This document shows positions 21,163-31,149 of a stretch of DNA of 64,000 nucleotides, piece after piece; position 1 is the first letter of the stretch, and the number at the start of each line of letters is the position of its first letter. Where the stretch lies: contig NC_134082.1 of NCBI RefSeq assembly GCF_000715075.1, positions 191,631,948 to 191,695,947 on the forward strand, read 5' to 3'. Position numbers and translations under genes: made by a program. The notes beneath the pieces were generated by a model. It was not told the origin of the DNA and ran no database searches. It saw only the letters and a program-made list of their open reading frames with translations. The DNA comes from Nicotiana tabacum. Its lineage: Eukaryota > Streptophyta > Magnoliopsida > Solanales > Solanaceae.

Positions 21163-24100
21163 TGTAAGCACGTGATTTTTGCCCTATATTAGAATTACTC
21201 CCAAAAAATTCAAAATAAAATGATTTTCCTTGGTGTGAAATTTTGTGAGATTTTGTGATATTTTGGATAATTATTTGTATTTGTCTGTGTTTGTTTATTT
21301 GTTAAATTAATAAAAAAATACAAAAATATGTCGCATTTGCATGTAGGATTTAATTCTATAATTGTTACTAATTAAATTTGTTTACAAAAATTAAAAATTA
21401 CAAAAATAGGCATCGTTTGCATTTTTAGCATTTAATGTCCAAATATACAATTTTATGCTTAATTATTACTTAATTGTGCGTTAATTGTTATTGGGAGTTA
21501 ATTTGCGCTTTTATAACTTAATTTAATTCTTAATAATAGTTTAAATATTTTTATAATTTAGTTTTAGAGAAATAAAAGAAGAAAAAAGAGCGAAAATATA
21601 AAGAAAGTCGGAATTGGGCCTCTTCTTCAATTTCAAGCCACATGCCCAAAAAATGGCCCAATCTTCCCTACGACCCAGTCCATTTTGAACTGGGTCGACT
21701 CAGTCCATAACCCAAAAGACCCAAACCCCTTTGTCTTACATTTTACAAAACAAAGCAAAAATTAAAAGACAAGAAACCCTAAACACTAAACCAACCCCCC
21801 CTTCCTTTTGCTTCTTCTTCTCCAAGCTTCTTCACACCCCATCCATGGCTGCCCTCAACCAGTTGCTTCTGCCTCCGCCTCCGACCAAGCGACCATCATC
21901 GCGACTTCATCTTCATCGTTCGACGCCAAGCTCGAGTTTGAGCTCGACGTCCGTGACTGCCCTCCTCCACCTCGTTTCTTCTTCTTCTTTCCTCTACTCC
22001 AAAGCATCACTAAAATGAACCCAAAACTCGAAGACTCGAAGACTCAGCTGAAAATCAGCATCAAATAGTCCTGAAACTCGGACAAAAAACGAACCAAGCA
22101 CTGCTGCTTCTGCTTCACCTTCCTCATCGTCGGCCATGGATATTGTTGCTGCTCAAGCACAGTTTCTGTTGCGTCGACTGTTGTTGTTCCTCATCGACGA
22201 CCTTAGTCGTTGAACGCAGCAGCAGGTCGACGACCATAGCTGCTTCAGCTGCGTCCGCCACAGTCCGTCGACCTTGCTACGTCCAACACTTTCTTCATCT
22301 TCTTCGTTTGCTTCGGATCGTCTCCGTCGTGCTGCTGCCATGGTTGTCGCTACTATTGCTTCAACTTTCTTCTAATGCTGCTCGCGTTTCATGGCTGCTG
22401 TCGCGACTGCGTCTTCTCTTCGTCGCCGCGGCTATCGCCGCTACTTCCTCCGTCGAGCTACTGTTGTTTCTGCCTTCATCGAGGCTCGTTGATGCTGTTT
22501 CTCCTCCTTCTACTAAGCAGCTGCTCCCAGCCCACACGACCCTATGTGTACGTCGAACAGTTGAAAACAAACCACGCTGCTGCATCGACTATTGCTTCAC
22601 TTCGGCGTCAACTCTAGTCGAGTTCGCGTACATGGATGAGTTTTGGTCGATGTCGTCGATCACTGTTCGAGTTCGTTGTTGGTTGGTCGTTTGTTCGTCG
22701 TTTCAATCCGGTTGGTAGATTTTGAGTTTTATTTTGTCCGTATTTTGTTTTGATATTTTCGAATCTAAAATCGGCAAATGTTTGTTTTGTTCATGTCTAT
22801 GGTTAGATATTTTTTTTTAGTCATGTTCATATGTTTTGTTAAATTAATTTTTAGATTTCAAATGGAAGTTAATTAGTTATTTTTCATGTTTATTTCATGT
22901 TTGTATTGTTGTTAGAATAAATATTTGTTAGTTTGATGTTTGTTAGATTCAAATTGAAATTTAATTGATTATTTCTTCAATTTGTTTCATGTTGTTATAT
23001 ATTTTCCAGAAATTATTAATGTTGGTTTAATCATTTAATCCGTCATGTTTGTTGTATTAAAATAGACTCATTCATGTTCATACTTTGTTTGATTGTTCTT
23101 GAATCCGAAATTTGTATAGTTTGATTTCTTGTTTATCATTTATGATTATTTCTTGAATTTGTCTCATAATCTTGTTTAAAGTTTAATATAAGAATTGTTT
23201 GTTGTAATGTTGTTAGAGTTGATTTTAAGTTCGATATGATTGAATTTAGAAATCTTCATACTTTGTTTGTTGTTGGTGTTGAATCCGAAAATAGGATTGT
23301 TTGTTGCTAAAATATTGTTCAATCAAATTTTAGTTGTTCTTTGTTGTTCAATTTGTGTTCATGTGATTTGTTGTTGAAATGTTGTTAAAATCGTGTTCAT
23401 GTGATATTGTTGTTATGATGTTCATCCTTATTCATATTGTTGTTTGAACATTGTTAGAAATTGATCATATTGTCTATATTTTGGTTAAGTTTGATTAATT
23501 GATGTGTTATAGTTGATGGGTAGTTTGGTAAATTTGTAGTACGTTCAGGGGTAGTTTGATAATTTCAGTAAGGTCAGAGGGGGTAGTTTAGGAATTGTAC
23601 ATTTTGTAATTGTTTATATGAAGCATGGGGGACAAAATGAAATGGGGTGGGTTGTGATATAATTGTTTAATATAAAGGGGGGACAAGATTTAATTTAAAG
23701 GGGAATCTTGCATTATTTTAAATGAAGCATGGGGGACAAAATATAATGGGGTGGTGTGATATGTTTATTTAATGTAATGTGGATGAGTGGAAAGATAATG
23801 GGTTGGGTAGAGAAAAAGTATGGATTTTAATTAATTGAAAGGTTTATGGGATGAGTTATAAGAAGAAGTCTTGAACACAAGACATAGAATAGAAACAAGA
23901 AAAAGGGAGAGAGATACGAAAAAAAATACACACACAGATAGAGAGAAAAAAGCGGACAGAGAATAGAAGAGAGAAAAATTCCGAAAAATATTTAAGCTTT
24001 CAAAATAAAATAAAACTAAAAAAAATCTACTGCTTTCTTTATTTGTTTGAAATTAGTATTAATGGTTGTTGTTTCATTTAAAGCTTAAAGCTTTTGTTTT

Positions 24101-25659
24101 TGGGATTACTACTCCACCGGTCTGTTACTGGGTTGTTACTGCTGCTGGACTGTTGTTGCTGTATTGTTATTACTGTCGCTGATTCTCATCATCATTTTCT
24201 TTTGCTTCCGATATCAGGTACACAACTGAAAGCTGGTTATTGTAATCCGAATATGAAGCATGAATACGAAAAAATAAATAGTTGAAATTTTGAATTAGTT
24301 TTAATTATATTCTGAATTTTATTTGTATGTATAATTTATTTAGTTTGCAAAAAAATCAGAATCGTGTAGCTATTTAATACATATAGTGGAATATCCGACG
24401 ATAGCTTAACGATTGAACTACCTATATATTGCCAAAAATAAATAAATGGTGTAGTAACTTCGTCAAGTAAAAATCAAACGAATAGGCCATCTAGTAAGAA
24501 TTTGGTAGAAATATTGTTTAGTTAAATAATATTGGTTAAGTTCAGCATATAAATGGTCTAGGATTAAAATTTGGATTGCTATTTTTTAATTTGACAAATT
24601 GAGAACATGCCTAGTATAATGTAACTAGGTAATAACATGTAAATAAATTAAGACATTTTCTCTTTATTTTGTAAAGAAAAATTTCAATAGAAAATGTAGG
24701 CATTTTAGGACTATTTTTTTTAATAAAATGAGATGAGCCTCGCCCAATAAAACACACTAATTGCGGGGCCCTCAATAACTGTTTAATTGATTACTTAGAC
24801 TTCGGATGGGCCGTTTAACAAATTTCACGGCCTTCCCCAAAGTAAATAAAACGCTAATTGCTTTAGGCGCGGTATAATAATAATTCCATTCTTAAACATG
24901 GGTACGCATTTATGCGACCCAAACTAATTTGCATAATTAGGGATGCGTTCGCGTGACTTGATTATACTTCTAAAGGCATTTCGGATTATGCGTTCGCGTA
25001 ACTTCGAGCAAATTTTTATTAAAAAGGGGTTTCGGAGAATATCAAATTAATTTCATATAACCTGAGATGTTTAGTTTACTATTTAATCATACAAGAGCGA
25101 CAAACGTTCTTAATTCTATTTTAAGCACAATTTCGAACTTAAGTCTATTTTTATAAATAAATAAAAATTTCGAAAAAAATAAATAAATTATATTATCAAT
25201 ATCATTGTGTATACGTACGCGTAACACGATTTTTCACGTTAAAAAAATATATAATATATAAAACGGATATACGTATGCGTGATTCGATTCGAAGAAGGGT
25301 CCTTAATTACAAGCAGTCTAAATAGAAGCGGTAACAATAAAATTGGGCAATAAATATGCATTTAATAAATCAAAGTCAAATATAATAACAGTTAAGCGAC
25401 CGTGCTAGAACCACGGAATTCGGAAATGCCTAACACCTTCTTCCGGATTAACAGAATTACTTATTCAGGATTTCTGGTTCGCAGAATAACAAACAAAGTC
25501 ATATTCTCCTCGATTCAGGGATTAAAAATTGGTGACTTGGGACGCCTTAAAATTCCCAGGTGGCGACTCTGAAACAAAACTAATAAATCCCGTTTCGACT
25601 GTCCTTTAATTGGAAAAACTTCCACGCACCCTCGCGGGGCGGAAAAAGGAGGTGTGACA
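21163..25659 (+). repeat. Solo LTR D of the Ogre/Tat family (4,497 bp)
   Basis: Runs TGTAAGCACGTG...GGAGGTGTGACA, the reverse complement of LTR A over its length with indels, and is flanked on both sides by CTCAC. No primer binding site follows and the host reading (element C gene) resumes after the second CTCAC, so it is a solo LTR left by recombination between two LTRs. It contains CT-rich gene-like tracts (about 21,800-22,700) with open frames that are Ser/Leu-rich and without homology I recognise; they are treated as LTR sequence. Confidence 0.93.
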
Positions 25660-25664
25660 CTCAC
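25660..25664. repeat. Target-site duplication CTCAC (right of solo LTR D)
   Basis: Second copy of the 5-bp duplication; five bases is the usual size for Ty3/gypsy integrases. Confidence 0.9.
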
Positions 25665-26560
25665 CTGTAAGAGGCCTACGTCCGAACCTTTCATAAAAGG
25701 TCGACCATGTGCGAACCCCCACTATATAGGGAAGGATGGCACTCGCCCATTTGCGAATACCTTTAACAGGCGGAGGGGGCAATTTCTCAGCTGCAAAGAC
25801 ATGATAAAAGTTTAGTACCATAACAAAAAATGACCGGGCATCTCACCGACTAAAAATACAAAACTTACGCGCAAAGTTCCACTTCTCAGCAAATCCTGTT
25901 GGGTCCGCCACAGTGTGCTTAGTCCGCACGTAAAAGTAGTTCACGTAGAAACGACGGTTAGTCCTGTCGTCCATCTTCACCACCAGACTCTTCGATCCCC
26001 GAGGACGCATGTGAATCATCGTACCGCGAATAAGTTGAGGGGCGAAGATGTTGAGCATATGGCCCAAAGTGACCTCACGACCGACGAGTTCCGCTAACTT
26101 AAACAGCATAAGGAATAACTTGTACAAATACGGCGAAAGTTGGGCGGGGCATACCCCGTAAAAATGGCAAAAATCCACCACCAACAAAGGAAGAGGAAGT
26201 GTATACCTAATAAGAAAGGGGTAGGCGTAGAACACGCAATACTCAGAGCGGTGGAAATGAACTATGTCGTTCCCCACAGCCGACCGCATATCAACGTAAT
26301 TGGGGATTCCCCACCTTTCTTTCAACTATGCAATGTCCCTTTCTCTCTTAGTAGAGTGGACAGGTTTCGGTTCCACCCCGCTGCAAGTACTGAAGTCGGT
26401 CAACTCTCTCCCGGGGCGAGGTCTCAACCATCGATGGGACCTCCTCATCTTCCACCGCATCTACCCCTCTGGTGACCTGAGCAGCATTTTCCGGTGCTGG
26501 AATTGTGGTAGGAAGATCAGTGCGAGTGGAATCACCAACTATTTTGCCCAGAGGAGGTGA
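25665..26560 (-). pseudogene. Element C gene, 5' exons: PF04195-like 'putative gypsy type transposon' domain
   Basis: The minus strand reads KERWGIPNYVDMR, LVVDFCHFYGVCPAQLSPYL, YKLFLMLFKLAELVGREVTL, FAPQLIRGTMIHMRPRG and FYVNYFYVRTKHTVADPTGF, ending AEKWNFA before a probable intron and a second exon (LPPPPVKGIRKWASAILPY, TWSTFYERFGRRPL). This closely fits the plant 'putative gypsy type transposon' domain as I know it. An upstream stretch (VETSPRERVDRLQYLQ, about 26,400-26,450) is in another frame, and a stop after TETCPLY breaks the join, so the copy is frameshifted. Solo LTR D cuts the gene within or just after the second exon. The role is probably gag-like or accessory in an LTR element; the biochemical function is not known to me. 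Confidence 0.65.
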
Positions 26561-27768
26561 CAGAAAGACAACGGAAAGAAAGGACGGAGATTTTCAGTTA
26601 ATTAAGGGCAAAAAAAAACTTAGAGGGTCAGAAAGAAGGTATATCTGCAGAATTCTCTCGAGTAAAAGGTAAAGAAGTGTGTCAATCGAATGATAAGCTC
26701 CCTCTATTTTTAAGAGACATAAATCCTCCGAGCACGAAACCCAAGAGTCTCTAATCGAATATGATAGGGCACGAAACGTTTCAGTTCCCCAGGAACGTGT
26801 GTCATAATGGCGTTAACCACGAAATAGCGCTTTGATACCAAATGACGTTTCGATTTCGAAATCGCTACAACGGTCCATGGGTATCGAACGAATGCCCCCC
26901 CCCTCGCCAAAAACCCAAAGAATGTAACTAAGGAATGAAAAGTCAGAAGTCAGATTTCGCTCGAATTCATAGTAATCATGATCCTTCTGCCGAGTCCGAC
27001 AGGGGACGACCCCGACAGACGGAGGGACTAACTGTATTGGTCAAAATCTGACCGTCACGACCAAACTAACCAACGTCCCGCCTAGATGACTGGGCAGTGA
27101 AAGATAGCATAGCCCACTCTGCATCCCTTTTCCGACATCTGTTGAGTCGGAAGAAGCAACACCTAAAGGGACGACCGAGACATATTGGAGGCAAGAGGAC
27201 GTCGGCCCAAGTAAAGGACAAGGGTGACTTGACTATATATAGTAAGGGAAAACCTTCGACTAAGGGGGCTGCTCCCTCCTTTCTCTCTCCGAAGCTCTCT
27301 TCTTGTATTCTTGATAGGAAAGAAGTAATCTATAGAAGAATATATAAAGCAATCTCCCCATCGATCAATGAGAGACAAAATATTGAATTGCAATAAGATT
27401 ATTTACATCTCTTTTATCATATATGCGATCCATATTATTAGCTCTTTGATCTGGAGTCAATTATGTCTGACTAAGATTTACCCATTCATCTTCTTTGATT
27501 GATTTGGTCAAAAATGTTTCGATATCTTTTGAGTCAAACACAATCTTATGTTCTTTTGGTTAAGTTCCCTCTCCTATTTATGTATCTTTTCTATACAATC
27601 AATCATTCAACATAATTGAAAAAAAAATCATTTAAGATATTAATGGATTAGCATATTACTGAAGCCAATTTATGTTTAAAAAATGTGTTTATTTTATTTT
27701 ATAAAGTAACCGAACAGTTTTGACCAAAATTCAGTGCAAATTTTGAAACAAACACCATTATTATAATC
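26561..27768. other. LTR/promoter-like noncoding DNA flanking element C
   Basis: No convincing gene. A palindromic TATA-like CTATATATAG sits at 27,233-27,242, followed on the plus strand by a CT-rich stretch (CTCCCTCCTTTCTCTCTCCG). On the minus strand TTGGTATCAAAGC (about 26,830-26,843) resembles an initiator-Met type primer binding site preceded by ...GTCA, so the region may be element C's 5' LTR. Its outer end could not be fixed. Confidence 0.4.
27233..27242. promoter_or_regulatory. Palindromic TATA-like box
   Basis: CTATATATAG reads the same on both strands, so it cannot orient the promoter. The plus-strand downstream region is CT-rich like an LTR R region; the minus strand points toward element C. 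Confidence 0.35.
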
Positions 27769-28430
27769 GGTTTGGCCAAGTTTTTTTTTGGCTAAAAATC
27801 ACTTTGGCCAAAAATTAAGGTATTTGGTCAAGATTTTGAAAGAAAAAAAAATACTTTTGAGGAGAAACAGAAGTAGTTTTTTGACAAGCAAAAAAAAATA
27901 GCTTCTCTCCAAAAGCACTTTTCTGAGAAGCATTTTTGAGAAAAATACACTTAGAAGTAGTTTTCAAAAGCTTGGTCAAATACTAATTACTGCTCAAAAG
28001 TGCTTTTCAAATTAATTTATTAGTCAAACACAAATTGTTTATCACTAAAAGTACTTTTAAAAAAAATACTTTTAAAAAAAGTACTTCTCAAAATAATAGT
28101 CTGTTTGGTCAAGCTTCTTTTTGGCCAAAAATATTTTTTTTTTGCCAAAAGTACTTTTGGTCAAAAATTGAGGTATTTGACCAAGCTTTTGGAATGAAAA
28201 AAAGTGTTTTTGAGAAGTAGAAAAAAATAGCTTCTCTCCAAAAACACTTTTTTGAGAAGCACTTTTGAGAAAAATACATTTAGAAGCAATTTTTTAAATC
28301 TTGGTGAAACACTAATTGTTGCTCAGAAGTGCTTTTTAAATTAATTAGTCAAACACAAACTATTTCTCACCAAAAATACTTTAAGAAAAGCACTTTTCAA
28401 AATAAACTTATTTTTGGTCAAAAATGCTAT
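27769..28430. repeat. Two tandem copies of a ~333-bp MITE-like repeat
   Basis: Both copies (from 27,769 and 28,103) start GTTTGG(C/T)CAAG and share AATAGCTTCTCTCCAAAA, GAGAAAAATACA(C/T)TTAGAAG, CTCA(A/G)AAGTGCTTTT and TTAGTCAAACACAAA. They are rich in AAGTGCTTTT/AAAAGCACTT, so each can fold on itself. They lie about 300 bp upstream of the PUB8-like gene. The superfamily is not determined; no clear target duplication was found. Confidence 0.6.
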
Positions 28431-28647
28431 TAGTTAGAAAAGCAAAAAAGGAGCAACTAATGAAAGAAAATTCATTTCCAAAAAGGGGGGAAAAGTCATT
28501 TCACATACAGATGCACAGTGTCACAAGCTGGGCTCCTCCACCTCATATTTGCACCTCACAAGTGTAACCCCTTTCCTTATACCTAAGCCTCATAAACCCC
28601 TCCCCCTCCACTATAGAGATGCCACATCATCTCCCTTATGTCCCTCT

Positions 28648-28655
28648 TATATATA
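28648..28655 (+). promoter_or_regulatory. TATA box of the PUB8-like gene
   Basis: CTTATATATATAGAAAG lies 82-89 bp before the start codon. The transcript probably begins about 25-35 bp downstream in the purine-rich GAGAAAGAGAGAATCTAGAG leader. Confidence 0.65.
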
Positions 28656-28736
28656 TAGAAAGAGAAAGAGAGAATCTAGAGAGATAAAACAGAAACCCCA
28701 GTCCCCAGAAAGAAAAAAACAAAACAAAAATAGGAA

Positions 28737-29855
28737 ATGGCAACTTCAACCCAGTTTCCCGACGACTTTCGGTGCCCGATTTCGCTCGAGATTATGTCCG
28801 ACCCGGTTATTCTCTCTTCGGGTCACACCTTCGACCGTTCCTCAATCCAACGTTGGCTTGACTCCGGTCACCGTACTTGCCCGATCACCAAACTCCCCAT
28901 TTCCGACCCGGTTTTTCTAATCCCTAATCACGCCCTCCGCAGTCTCATTTCCAATTATACCCTCGTCTCTTTCCCGAAACCACTATCTTACCCTGACCTA
29001 CAATCCCTTATTCAAACCCTCATAGCTTCCTCTTCTTCCCCTTTAGATTCTAAGCTCAACACGCTCGACCAACTCAGTAAGCTCTCCAAGCGTGACTCTG
29101 CGATTCGTCGAAAACTCACTGAGTCAGGCGCCGTTTCTGCTGTTCTTAATTGTGTGAACTCGGACGATGACTCGGCCGGTGGGTTACAAGAAAAGGCGCT
29201 TCATTTACTGTTGAATTTGAGCTTGGATGATGATAACAAAGTGGGGTTGGTGGCTGAAGGGGTGGTGGGGAAAGTAGTGGCAGCGTTACGGAGCGGCGCC
29301 GGCGACTCCAGGGCTGTGGCCGCCACGGTTCTGACGAGTTTAGCGGTGGTGGAAGTGAATAAAGCGACAATTGGGGCGTACCCAGATGCGATTCTTGGAT
29401 TAATTTCGCTTCTTTGGGGTGGAAATGTTAGAGAGAGAAAAGAAGCTGCTACAGCTCTGTATACGTTATGTTCATTTCCAGATAATCGGGCTCGGGCCGT
29501 GGAGAACCAGGCCGTGCCGATACTGATTCAGAATGCTAATTCAGGCCTAGAAAGAGCCGTTGAGGTACTGGGGTTATTAGCAAAATGTAAAGAGGGTCGT
29601 CAAGAAATGATGAAATTTGGTGGGTTAATTGATGTATTGATTAAATTCTTGAAAAATGGATCTTCAAGAGCTGTGCAATATGCTCTGTTGACAGTAAATT
29701 TGTTGTGTAGTTACAGTGAAAGGATGTGTGTGGTTGCTGTAAGAGAAGGGGTGTTTGAGATTTGTGTGGGCTTATTGGAAGATGATAACGAGAAGGTCAG
29801 AAGGCATGCTAATAGCTTGATTAAGGTCTTGCAAGGCAAAAGATTAAGTCTTTGA
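28737..29855 (+). CDS. PUB8: U-box/ARM-repeat E3 ubiquitin ligase, PUB8-like
   Basis: A 372-codon intronless gene, the only intact host gene here. Residues ~8-82 are a U-box (FRCPISLEIMSDPVILSSGH, TFDRSSIQRWLDSGHRTCPI, TKLPISDPVF), the E2-binding fold that stabilises itself by salt bridges instead of zinc. Residues ~100-365 are Armadillo-type helical repeats (LQEKALHLLLNLSLDDDNK, RKEAATALYTLCSFPDNRA, LERAVEVLGLLAKC, RAVQYALLTVNLLCSYSERM), the usual substrate-binding part. The product would transfer ubiquitin to target proteins, probably in cytosol or nucleus. Length and layout match Arabidopsis PUB8 (374 aa as I recall). The start is the first ATG after the TATA box, in a good plant context (AAATGGC). 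Composition is more GC-rich than the surrounding repeats. Orthology is from remembered similarity; other U-box/ARM paralogues are possible. Substrates and regulation cannot be read here. Confidence 0.9.
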   Translation: MATSTQFPDDFRCPISLEIMSDPVILSSGHTFDRSSIQRWLDSGHRTCPITKLPISDPVFLIPNHALRSLISNYTLVSFPKPLSYPDLQSLIQTLIASSSSPLDSKLNTLDQLSKLSKRDSAIRRKLTESGAVSAVLNCVNSDDDSAGGLQEKALHLLLNLSLDDDNKVGLVAEGVVGKVVAALRSGAGDSRAVAATVLTSLAVVEVNKATIGAYPDAILGLISLLWGGNVRERKEAATALYTLCSFPDNRARAVENQAVPILIQNANSGLERAVEVLGLLAKCKEGRQEMMKFGGLIDVLIKFLKNGSSRAVQYALLTVNLLCSYSERMCVVAVREGVFEICVGLLEDDNEKVRRHANSLIKVLQGKRLSL

Positions 29856-30528
29856 TTAAAATATGTGAATTTTGGAAGTGTTGATTTTGATGAATTATGG
29901 GAGGGTAAAGGTGAGTTTTGGGATGCCTCAGAATTAATTTTTGTTTCGTTGAATAGTGTTTCTTTGTACAAAAAGATTAGAATTTTAGGGCAAAAAAATG
30001 TGTATTTCTCTCTTTTCTCTTTTGGATTTATATTTTCAAAATAAAGATGGTAAAAAAAATAAAAAAATCAATGTCTCTCTCATTGTCTTGCTCTCTGTCT
30101 CTCTCATATTTTCTTCACTTCTATATTAATACTAATATATAATTAAGAATGCATTCTTCCGGCTAAAGATTTACTATATTCTGCTAATATTTTCTCAGTT
30201 GTTGCTGCAGTCAGTATCCTCGGTAGTAAGAACGATCAATGAGTCTATATAGCTGCTCATAACAGTATACTCTAATACAATAGTGTCCTAATAATACAAT
30301 AGTGTATAATGAAGTAATGCAATACTGTCCTAGATATTATGTGGTGCTGGTAAAGACTAATTAAGCATAATTTTGGAAGGGTGGTGAATAAAGGAAAGAT
30401 TCGCTCTGGCTATTTTTATCTGCAACATTATGTGCACATTGGTACACTTGATAAAGATTCACTGTAATTTTTTGAGCATGGAGGGAGGCACAATGCACAT
30501 GGCTGATTTGAGGTTCTCTTGTTTTTTA
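29856..30528 (+). other. 3' UTR and downstream region of the PUB8-like gene
   Basis: AT-rich. It contains the AATAAA at 30,040-30,045 and a short T/C-rich stretch (CTCTCTCATTGTCTTGCTCT, about 30,071-30,110). No further gene is seen before the Stowaway MITE at 30,529. Confidence 0.6.
30040..30045 (+). terminator. Candidate poly(A) signal of the PUB8-like gene
   Basis: AATAAA 185 bp after the stop, within an A/T-rich tract; a reasonable plant near-upstream element. Confidence 0.5.
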
Positions 30529-30767
30529 CTCCCTCCTTCCCAATTATATGTTATGTGGTATGTTTGACTCCGCACTAAATTTAAGAACATCATTTTTTGA
30601 AGGTTTTGGTATAAAATAAGCTATAAATATTTGTATGGCATTAAATCAATTCATTAAAGTAAAGTGAGAGTTTTACAGATAAATCCTTTTTAAACAAGGA
30701 AATATAATATTTTTTAAAATTAAAAAGAAAAGAGTGTCGCATAAATTTAGACTCAGGACGGAGTGAG
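30529..30767. mobile_element. Stowaway-type MITE (239 bp)
   Basis: Ends CTCCCTCCTTCCCAATTAT and, inverted, CTCACTCCGTCCTGAGTC match the Stowaway (Tc1/mariner) terminal consensus CTCCCTCCGT. It is flanked by TA at 30,527-30,528 and 30,768-30,769, the expected target duplication. It is noncoding. Confidence 0.85.
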
Positions 30768-30926
30768 TACTATTTTCTTTCACTTCTTCCCTTTATTTTG
30801 CTTTCTAGCTCAAATCTATTCATTCTTTTTTTCTTGGATAGGGAAGCTTATACTCGATCCATCTTCTAGTGAACTTGATTTTGGGATTTCAGCGGGACAT
30901 ATTAAGAAGATATCTCTCTACCTTCA

Positions 30927-31101
30927 ATGGCGGAGCTAGTTTTTCAATTGCGGGTTTGGCTGAAATCCAGTAGCTTGGTTCAAACCCTATATTTATCTTA
31001 AGAAAATTTATTATATTATATACAAATTATTTAATTAGAATTCAATAATTTAAAAGATTAAAATTTCTAAACCAAAAGTTTCAAATTCTGACTATGCCTC
31101 T
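30927..31101. mobile_element. Short MITE with GGCGGAGC-type ends
   Basis: Left ATGGCGGAGCTAGTTTTTC and right (inverted) GAGGCATAGTCAGAATTTG resemble the inverted ends of a small element common in solanaceous DNA; the AT-rich body is about 140 bp. Ends are diverged and no target duplication is claimed. Confidence 0.45.
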
Positions 31102-31149
31102 ACTTACTTCTACTCCCTATGTATCATTTTTTGTAATTGCATATTTTCA

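Larger units (their letters stand above)
17406..26846 (-). mobile_element. Element C: decayed gypsy-type element with PF04195-like gene and 3' array
   Basis: Minus-strand order: possible primer binding site (TTGGTATCAAAGC, about 26,830-26,843), a multi-exon gene (26,560-25,665, then 21,157 to about 19,562) and the tandem array. It is split by solo LTR D. No RT or integrase is visible, so it may be a non-autonomous member of a Tat-like family, or its pol lies left of LTR B. Outer limits are uncertain. Confidence 0.5.

Noticed and set aside
21731..22718. Plus-strand open frames of 80-190 codons rich in Ser, Leu and Pro
   Set aside because: They lie inside solo LTR D in CT-rich DNA, overlap in several frames and show no domain.
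25606..25659. Extension of the element C exon through 25,606 on the minus strand
   Set aside because: The last ~18 codons of that frame lie inside solo LTR D; the host exon stops at the CTCAC duplication.
9819..25659. LTRs A and D as the two ends of one giant element
   Set aside because: They are inverted relative to each other, D has its own perfect CTCAC duplication, and A is followed by its own primer site and coding region.
28549..28920. 123-codon frame overlapping the PUB8-like start
   Set aside because: Out of frame with the U-box gene and without similarity; a shadow of the true CDS and its leader.
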